Positions 54,801 through 62,274 of a stretch of 62,274 nt of DNA are shown piece after piece. The stretch is taken from the NCBI GenBank assembly GCA_905221605.1, contig CAJNDS010002452.1, forward strand, positions 355,501-417,774, in the 5' to 3' direction. Under the pieces are notes generated by a model. The model saw nothing but the letters and a program-made list of their open reading frames with translations, had not been told where the DNA came from and searched no databases. The position numbers and the translations under genes were made by a program. The number at the start of each line of letters is the position of its first letter. The stretch's first letter is position 1. The DNA comes from Symbiodinium natans (taxonomy: Eukaryota > Sar > Dinophyceae > Suessiales > Symbiodiniaceae).

Positions 54801-57428
54801 CAGTGACCTGCAGACGCAAGGATTCGGATGGAATACTTCTGCTAAGTCTTCAAGGACCTGTGTTAGATGGGGTACTTGGGGTACAGGGATAACGGTTGCG
54901 GTGTCAAGAGATGCAGTCCTTTTGGGGTCCCATCTAGCTCTACCTAAACGCCCAACATGTTCCCGAAACCCTAAACCCTCAACCCTAATCCCTGCTGCTT
55001 AAACTGTTGCTCAAAAAGACGAAGATAGAATCACGCCGCATCCCTGACGGCAAAATTATCCTAAACCCCAAACCCTGAATCCCGAAACTACCAACACCTC
55101 GTAAACCCTAAGCCTCAGACCCCTAACCCTAATGGCCCAGTTCCCTAGGCTATACTCCCCTTAGAACCTTAATAAATATAGTAGGGCCTTCCGCCGCTTC
55201 TCCGGAACCTCCTCGCCCTCCTCATGAACCTCGATGTCCTCCTCCTCAGAATCTTGGGGCAGCGGGGGGTTCCACGTGCAGCACGACTTAGGAAGTCGGT
55301 ACCCCAAACACGAACTCAGAGGCTCTTTCAGGTACTGTACCAAAATCCGTAGACTTGAGGAGTCTGGAACACGCCTCATGGGTGGGCGGGAATGGAGCCA
55401 GAGACCCAAGAACCCAAGAAAGCTGTGATGGGCCTCCTAAACCCTAAACCCTAGGCCCTAGGCCCTAGACCCTAAACCCTAAACCCTAAACCTGATAAGC
55501 CTGAACCCTCTAGCCGTTCTTTCACTTCCAGCCATCGAGGCGCGCCACCCATAAATTTGGTGATATAAGACTTGGGATGGTTCCCCTTATGCGAACAGTC
55601 CTAAATACCGGTTCTCCTAGGGGTACTATAATCCCTATTCAGGACTGATAGTACAAGGGGGAACATCCCAACCTAAGACCCTCATGTCAGAGGTAGTTGT
55701 GGTTTCAGATGGCTTCCCTTGCTGGCCGATGCAGCTTCGTGATCAGTAGGACGCGAGAGGAAAGATGAAGCAGCATCTTCCCTTTACCGGCCCCTTCTCC
55801 AGTACACGGACCTACCACCCCTAAACCCTTGAAAGCCCGGGAAGTCCCCCCGAAAGCCTCAACCCTGTACGTCCCGGCACACGCCTTCCGATGTTCCATG
55901 CGCAGGTCAATGGGGAAGCCCACAAAAGCGGAGTGCTTCATGATGAGCTCCTGAGGACTCAGCAGATTGCTGGAGGGGGCCCCCCAACACCGCGGGTGTG
56001 CCGTCCTTGAGGCGGTCAGACTCCAAGAATTCGGCCTCATTGCTGGCACTCCGAACAACTCACTTAAGGGGTGGACAGACTTGGGAAAGCAGTGGCTTGC
56101 AAGAATCCGGCATGTTGCCTTTTTTAAGGTATAGGTAATATGGCTTAGGGCTCAAGGTTTTGGGAATAAGGTGTTCATGGAGTGTAGGAGCTTAGGGGGT
56201 CGGGGGGGTGTTATTCTTCAACTACCGCTCTCAGAAGCACTGCGAGCCTGGTCATCTTTGAGATAGCAGATCACCTCATGGGGTGCCGGGCTGTGCGCAC
56301 TTGCCCTTAATCTCAGGCCACCTTAAATCCCCACAAAAAGCCTACCAGTGTTCTGGAGTTACATGGCCCCTTTAGTATGGGCCTTCAATGGGGATCCCTT
56401 ATACACCCCTCTATATACCCCATGCAACCAAAGGGCCCATGCTTCAGAACCCTTTAAAAGAAGGTAAGGGACCATCTTCAGAGCCCATGAAACTACCCTT
56501 CGACTTCCCAGGCTTCAGAGGGAAGGAGGGAAGACCTTCAAAGAGAATCAACACACAAAACCTTCCTAAGCCCTCATTCGAGCCGTTTGAACAAATCCCC
56601 AAATCCCTCCACCCTCGCGGCCCTGGAAGCCCCCAAGCCGTGAAAGCTGCTTGCCTTGGTACCCCGTTTGAGCACGCCATGTTCGAAGGTGGTGTCCTGG
56701 GGCAAGGCTACAGGGTGGTGCCCTCCAGCGTGAACGACTTCACTGAACAAGTCCAAGGGCAAATGTTGCCAGCTTAGCGAATCTCTGGCTCTCTCTGCGG
56801 GGGTCCTTCCAAATCAAGAAGGTGCCTGGCCCACACGCTGTGCTCTCTGAAAGTGTTGCACTGAAACAGTAAGATCGGTACTTCGCAAAATCCGGGGGTC
56901 CTTATGAGCCTGGTGATTAACTATTAGGTTGCCGCGCGCCTTTTGGGGCGACCCCAAACGGGACCCACAAAAAGGTACCCTAATCTAGAGAGAAGTACCC
57001 ATATCATGCACTCCGGACATCAAAATGCTCAGAATGCAAGGAGGGTTTTCAGAGGTGAGGTTTAGGGCTTGTGTACATGATTTACGCTTCTTGATATGAT
57101 CATAAAGAACATGTAGAAATCTGTGCACCTCCTGCCGTTGACTCCCAAACGTACTGCTCATCGTCGTTGCTCTTGGAGACAACGCGCACTTTCTCCGAAA
57201 CCAGGTAGGAACCTCTGTACATGTAGGAGGGGGATGTTCGCCCCAGCAAGTATCTCCGCTGCTATGGTTGTCGAACACTACATGTTTACTTAAATTGTAC
57301 ACCTAGGATGAAAAGCTTTAGCGAGAGAGAGTGATCAATACAGTACCGTGCACCAGCAACTGGTAGACTGCGCCACGTCGCAAACCTTTCCCAATCTACC
57401 CCTCCGCCCAACTGCCCACCTCCCCGCC

Positions 57429-57459
<31 letters not shown>

Positions 57460-58686
57460 ACACCAAGCTGTGAACTGTAGAAGCCCACGCCGAACTGACC
57501 TTAGACTCGGTCTTCCAGGACAGGCCACGACAGGAGCATCACTGATATAAAGTAAACGATTGAGATGGGTCTCCGTCTCCGTGGCTTTGCGCCAGCATTG
57601 CACGCTTGGCATGCAGCCATGAGAACTTCGGATGAACCGAATTTGAGACCTGGCTTCTGAGCCAGCAGCCGATCATGGACATGTCGGCGCCCGAGGAGAC
57701 TGCCTGGCCCGTGTTCAGGATCTTCGGTTCTCAAAGCAACAACTAGGGCTGAGGGCCCCAAACCCCCTCCTGAGCCCCAAACTGCGGGGGTGGGAAGTGG
57801 GAGTCCCACACCCTCTGCCTCCATAAACGCTTTGGTTCCCGACTTGGCAATGGTTCCCAGGTGCAGGATCATCTCCTGCGTCGCCACGTGGGGCCCCCTG
57901 AACCCGAAGTCTGCAAAACCCTGACGGCTTGTAGGGTTGAGGGCTTAGGAGCTAAGCCCTGAACTTTAGGGTTTAGCCCCTAAACGCTAAAGCCTAAAGC
58001 CTAAACCCCAAACCCTAAATCCCCAAACCCCAAACCCTAAACCCTCAACCCCCCCCAAAAAACCCTAAAGCCGTTGTGCTCCGCCCACCTCGCGGGTCAT
58101 GCCAATACCTGTATCCTCCACGGTGACTGTCCCGGCCTCAAGACACTTTCAATTGGTGCTTAGGGTTTAGGGCTTAACAAAGGCAAGCCTCCCAAAACCC
58201 TCAACACCAAAACCCTGAGCATCCTTAACGTCACCCCAAAAAGCCACTAAACCCGATAAGTAGCTCTGATGTTAAACCTTCAAAAGTTTCGAAGGCCCTC
58301 AACAGCATCAAAACTCTAAAGCCCAAAAAACCTAAGGCGGAGGCTCTCCTGCCCAACGCTGCACAACACGCCGCAACGCGTTTGACATACGCAAGGGCCC
58401 TGACCATACAACCCTAAACGCTATATTTTCTCAATGAACCTCTAAAACCCTACAGCCCTAAACCGTAAAAAGTCTCAGCCTAAAACTTTAAACCCTAACA
58501 TCCTAAGGCAGAAACCCAACCCTAAAACCCGATGACTAACACCCTCAACCCGAACCCTAAACCCTAAACTCCCTAAACCCTATACCCAAAACCCTAAACC
58601 CTAAACTCTAGAAACCCTAAACCCTAAACTCCCTAAATCCCAAGTGAGGGCCCTCCAGGGAGCCAGCATCCTTGTCGGGAGTCACC

Positions 58687-58736
<50 letters not shown>

Positions 58737-58844
58737 GCGGTGTAGGGTTTAGGGCTAAGGGCTAAGGGTTTAGGGTTTAGGGTTTAGGTTTTACGCCGTG
58801 GTTGGGATTTGGGGTTCACATGTTTTAGGTTGTTTCGGATTTGG

Positions 58845-58897
<53 letters not shown>

Positions 58898-60541
58898 GGG
58901 CTGAAGAAGTCAAGGGCTTAAGGTTTAGGCGTTGGCGGTTTAGGGCTTAGAAGCTGAGAAGTTTGGCTACATAGCCGAAGCTGCAGACGAATCGCTGCAA
59001 AGGTTCATCAACCCTAAACGCTCAACCCTAAACCCTAAACCCTAAACCCGCCTTGATATACAGGTTCGGTTCCGCATCCAGCTTGGAAGCATCCGTGGAG
59101 GCCTCCAAGTTTAGGGTTTAAAAGTTTCGGGGTTTAGGGTTTAGGGGTTTAACGCTTGGGGGTTTAGGGATACGGTGTAGGGTTTAGTTTTTACAGTTCG
59201 GTGGAAGGGGGGGCGGGGTGATTCTGCAGACGAGGTCCCTTTGTAGATGCCTGATTACTCATTTCAACAATGGGGTCTCCCCAGGAAGGGACTTCGGAAC
59301 AACTCTCGTAGGTGTGGGGTTTGGGGCTCAGGGATTCGCTTGCAGTGGGGGCGTAGAAGGCAGCACGCCCAAACAGGGTTAAGGGTTTAGGGGTTTCGGG
59401 TTTAGGATTTAGGGTTTAGGGTTTAGGGAGTTTCGGGTTTAGGGTTTAGGGCTCAGGCCTGAAACTGGATCTTGTCCAGGGCATCGGAGGCGTTGGAGAT
59501 CCTCGGCTTGTCAAGGGTGAGTCAGAGGGTTTGTAAGGTTTAGGGTTTAGGGGTTTAGGGGTTTAGGGGTTTAGGGGTTTAGGGGTTTAGGGTTTAGGGG
59601 TTTAGGGTTTAGGGTTTAGGGTTTAGGGTTTGTAAGGTTTATGGACATTTCCCTAAATCAGGGTCTCTTTGGGTCCTGCCGCACTATATGGGGGTCTATC
59701 TTAGGGATCCATCGTAAATAGAGGAACCCAAAAAAGGGAGCCTAGCTTAGAGAGCTACCCTTCTAGGGCTCAGAGGGCCCTAAGAGTAGGAAGTGAGCAG
59801 AAGAGGGCCCGCCAACAGCAACCCACAAAAAAACAAAAAAAAAAAAAAACCCTCAAACCGGCCAGCGTCAGCTCTCGCAGGAAGATCTCTTTGTTGGTGT
59901 AAAAGGCATTGATGATGAGGGACATCAACTGGCTGATGTCCTAAGGGCAGACCAGAGATGGGCCCTTCTCATGAACTTCTTCTCCTGCTTGCCAATTAGG
60001 ATCTTCGAAAGATCTTACACTCGTTATGCTGTGATTGAACAGCTGAGTGCGCCGCAGCATTGAAAGCCTGTGGGTACCAGACAGACGAGCAGGGAGGGTG
60101 AGAGAAAGAGAGAGAGGAGATAAAGAGGGGAGACAGACAGAAAGAGAGAGAGAGAAAGAGATAGAGCGACAGCGAGAGAGAGAGGGAGAGAGCAAGAGAG
60201 AGCGGGAAAGAGCGAGAGGAGGGGAGAGAGAGGGGGAGAGAGGGGAGAGAGGAGGGGAGACAGAGGGGCGAGGAGGGGGAGAGAGGGGGGAGAGAGGCGG
60301 TTAAGGGAGAGGGAGATGGAGAGGGAGAGATGAGGAGGTGATGCGAGAGAGGGGATGACGGAGGGGATGCGAGAGAGGGGATGAGGGAGGGATGTAGTCA
60401 ATGTAGTCAGGACAGATGGAGAGCGACCAGCCTTCTGGCCTCATAACCCTACGCTGCTTCTGCGTCCGATGCTCACATGAGTGCAGCTTCGGTCTTGCGT
60501 TGCTGCCGCGTGGCATAGGTCTCGAGCTCCGCCGGCGCCAT
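51819..60541 (-). CDS. Hsp90 chaperone, 30 exons placed, C-terminal third not found
   Basis: ATP-dependent chaperone folding kinases and other clients as a dimer; motifs are nearest the cytosolic form. Start ATG at 60,541 (MAPAELETY). Exons: 60541-60515, 60067-60056, 59940-59870, 59501-59459, 59102-59052, 58685-58668, 58136-58089 (DTGIGM), 57875-57819 ([12 protein letters not shown]), 57703-57670, 57499-57476 (GQFGVGFY), 57212-57127, 56737-56726, 56696-56655, 56274-56248, 56035-56006, 55950-55885 ([10 protein letters not shown]), about 55244-55188 (acidic linker), 54681-54622 (NKNKPLW), 54524-54483, 54299-54279, 54148-54113, 53806-53748 (RLYVRR), 53617-53521 ([12 protein letters not shown]), 53360-53333, 53217-53150, 52971-52906, 52756-52694 ([11 protein letters not shown]), 52554-52512, 52042-51975 (LYITG), 51893-51819 ([11 protein letters not shown]). 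Frame is kept at nearly all joins. Donors by my placement: 20 GC, 7 GA, 3 GT. One short exon near 54,200 and everything after VQFLK are unplaced. ATP-binding residues in the N-domain motifs are intact. Confidence 0.93.
55152..55182 (+). repeat. Family C fragment in an Hsp90 intron
   Basis: TATACTCCCCTTAGAACCTTAATAA matches 21,675-21,700. Confidence 0.5.
55562..55682. repeat. ~120-bp palindromic element (MITE-like) in an Hsp90 intron
   Basis: Left arm AGACTTGGGATGGTTCCCCT and right arm AGGGGGAACATCCCAACCTA pair with few mismatches. The centre has GGGGTACTATAATCCC. Confidence 0.82.
56300..56480 (+). repeat. Dispersed family B copy in an Hsp90 intron
   Basis: AAGGGCCCATGCTTCAGAAC, AGAAGG and AAGGGACCAT match 7,436-7,486. 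The flanks hold GGATCCCTTATACACCCC and related pieces also seen near 37,020. Confidence 0.58.
57425..57466 (-). repeat. C-run/A-run junction abutting a micro-exon
   Basis: About 25 C then 10 A; on the coding strand this is T then G, starting about 15 bp inside the intron after the 24-nt Hsp90 exon at 57,499-57,476. Confidence 0.92.
58540..58640 (-). repeat. Degenerate telomere-type array in an Hsp90 intron
   Basis: CCCTAAA units with CCCTAAACT and CCCTATA variants, close to the 18-nt exon at 58,685-58,668. Confidence 0.88.
58691..58734. repeat. (TC)n microsatellite
   Basis: About 22 TC repeats, six bases upstream (in gene sense) of an 18-nt Hsp90 exon, where on the coding strand it reads (GA)n before the acceptor. 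Confidence 0.95.
58844..58900. repeat. (GT)n followed by G-run
   Basis: About 18 GT units and then some 20 G in an Hsp90 intron. Confidence 0.95.
59530..59642 (+). repeat. Telomere-type array, TTTAGGGG then TTTAGGG
   Basis: Five or six GTTTAGGG-G units (8-base G-extended) followed by 7-base units, in an Hsp90 intron. Confidence 0.93.
60090..60395 (+). repeat. 300-bp purine tract (GA/GGA)
   Basis: Almost all A and G on the plus strand, thus polypyrimidine on the Hsp90 coding strand, in intron 1 just upstream of the 12-nt second exon. ORFs of R/E or S/L repeats here are artefacts. Confidence 0.95.
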
Positions 60542-61136
60542 GATGAACAGCCAGCTAGCTCACCAAAGTTGCTCGCAAGAAACCAAAAGGACGATTGAAG
60601 CCGACTTCAAGTATGCTGGCTGCTGGGGGCCCAGTGGCCACGAGGCTGGAAGTGGCTACACGTGCTCATGGATGAAAACGTCGACGGGAAGCAATGCTAC
60701 ACAGTGGTTTGGAATCGGCCAAATACTCGTGAGTAACTCGACAGAGAATTCGGGCATCGGTGTCATCGCTACGCGCTTTCCTCGAGCCACACGACGTCCT
60801 GACGGCTACTGCTCATGGTTTCACGTTCTGGTGCAGTATTTTCATTCGAATGTAGTAAAATCGCACAGACCCATGCCTTTAAATCCAACCAAAGCCCTCT
60901 AGTCTGCGACGCTCAGCCACACTTTGCATCTTTGCGTGATGCCAGCCAGTCACCGCCTGGAACAGAGGCCATGTCTGATCTCAGCAACCACCCTGCGTTA
61001 GGCCCAGAGTTCAAGAGATGCTTCCCACAATTCGAGCTGCAAGGGCTTTCAATTCAGGAAACCCTAAACCCTAAACCCTAAACCTTAAACCCTAAACCCT
61101 AAACCCTAAACAACCATGTTCAATCCACCCCGGGGC

Positions 61137-62057
61137 GCCTGGAAAGGCTTTGGAGTAGTCTGCTTTGTCATCCAGGGGCTGGTGATAGACATAGGCCCTG
61201 GGCTGAATGAGGAGCTTCGGGTGGCATGAGGGGCTTTAGGAATTAGGGTTTAGGGTTTAGGGTTTAGGGTTTAGGGTTTAGGGTTTAGAGTTTAGGGTTT
61301 AGGGTTTAGGGTTTAGAGTTCTTGGTTCAGACTTGCGGGTGTGATTCCTCATCGAACCTTCCGAACAGCACTGCGCATGGAGAAGCCGAGTAATTCTCAA
61401 GTCATCAGGTGTTGCTGCGACTTATCTGCTGCTCCCCTAGCCATCCATCCCCGGCGCCTCACAAGTATGGACTCCTGCGTGCGAGGCTCGGGGTATAGAA
61501 CGCGGCCACTTCTCGCAGCTGAAGTTGGGTTTTGTTGCTGACTTGGGCTTGGGGCTTGTAGGGGCCGAGTTTGTTGGGGAGAGGGGCCTGCTGGAACTGC
61601 TCCAAGCATATCTTTGCGCCATGTGCACGTGTCAAAAAGGCGAAGCTCAGCAAGGTCCTGCTCCAGCGCTTCCTTGTCCAGGCCTGCGAAGACCACGTTT
61701 GTTGAATGGAGACAAAGACCAACAAAATCTCCACTGTGCCTCTGGAATCCCCCTGTTTGCACCCTGAATGGATCTTGGACTCTGCCTCCAAAACCTGATC
61801 ACTAGAGGTCTCCCGGTCCCCCCCTTTTTTTCACAAGAGGCAGCTTGGGGCTAGGCCTGATCTGGGGTTGATTCGGGAGCCTTACACTGACTCAAGCCTA
61901 CCAAGTCAGGGCCTTCCAGCTCTTGCTTGAGCCAGGGCTGCTCTTTCATCTTCGCCCTGAGAGCTTCGACAGGGACCTCAGGGGGAGTGGCAATGGCTTT
62001 CGGGCGTCTGTACGCTGAATTTGAGGCCTCTGTGCTATGCACACTATCTATGCGCAT
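61137..62057 (-). CDS. Unidentified gene upstream of Hsp90 (three exons)
   Basis: Minus-strand exons, N to C: about 62,030-61,890 (PPEVPVEALRAKMKEQPWLK, QELEGPDLVG), about 61,720-61,600 (VVFAGLDKEALEQDLAELRL then FDTCTWRKDMLGAV), 61,225-61,137 (KLLIQPRAYVYHQPLDDKAD then YSKAFQA). Amphipathic helices with Trp and Tyr; no family was recognised. Same strand as Hsp90 and likely ends before 60,541. The N-terminus may lie beyond the window. Confidence 0.45.
61232..61320 (+). repeat. Telomere-type array
   Basis: Twelve TTTAGGG units with two TTTAGAG variants, paired with a CCCTAAA array at 61,062-61,110 facing it. Confidence 0.94.
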
Positions 62058-62274
62058 CTATACACCCAGGTGCAACGGTTGCATACCCTTGGCTTAGCTC
62101 AGTGAAGCCCTGAGAGGAAACCAGTCGCACCCCTGCCAACGAGCCACCGGGACGTCCACAAGGGCACGGCCTTGTAAGAATCGTGGGGCCGGGGGGGCAG
62201 GGGGGGGGGTATAAACACACGTTCGGGGCCTGTGCTTGTGCAGACATGCGCAGACAGCTGGATTCAGATGGTGG

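Noticed and set aside
60024-60401. ORFs of S/L/P or R/E/G repeats
   Set aside because: Low-complexity reading of the purine tract.
1-62274. Dinoflagellate spliced-leader gene or relic (ending TTTTGGCTCAAG)
   Set aside because: Looked for on both strands by eye; only short partial matches were seen, none convincing.

Overview
The window looks like nuclear DNA of a dinoflagellate, probably Symbiodinium-like. The evidence is (i) arrays of the 7-base telomere-type unit TTTAGGG/CCCTAAA every 1-2 kb, and (ii) genes split into many small exons whose introns mostly begin with GC or GA and end in AG before a G. That splice pattern is established for dinoflagellates and unusual elsewhere. No bacterial operons, rRNA, tRNA or CRISPR were seen. 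The species call is inference.

Four genes are recognisable, all on the minus strand. (1) 1,513-3,747: an amino acid/auxin permease-type (AAAP) transporter, including its stop codon. (2) 18,811-20,883: an SGNH/GDSL esterase with blocks GDSL, GTND and DGVH on three exons. (3) 29,107-36,685: a pepsin-type aspartyl protease reconstructed from short exons. (4) 51,819-60,541: an Hsp90 chaperone, for which 30 exons averaging about 48 nt were placed from the start codon to the start of the C-terminal domain. Its last third was not found.

Between these lie many short coding-like exons that I could not name. Those at 4.9-5.7, 11.1, 11.9-12.1, 24.4, 28.9-29.1, 39.7-44.5, 46.9-51.1 and 61.1-62.1 kb read on the minus strand. 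Others at 10.1-11.0, 17.6-18.0, 19.1, 25.1-26.2 and 36.9 kb read on the plus strand. Genes therefore lie on both strands.

Much of the rest is repeat. There is a 3.7-kb composite at 12.87-16.55 kb (AT-rich minisatellite plus a 100-bp palindromic satellite that switches strand) bounded by inverted copies of one motif. A cluster of four tandem families fills 26.6-28.65 kb. There is a dispersed family of about 65 bp, three MITE-like palindromes, homopolymer junctions of T and G, and many microsatellites. Most long open frames in these arrays are artefacts of repeat length.

Stretches with nothing I can assign: 5.97-7.09, 21.0-22.6, 43.0-44.4, 45.4-45.9 and 59.65-59.87 kb apart from short repeats.
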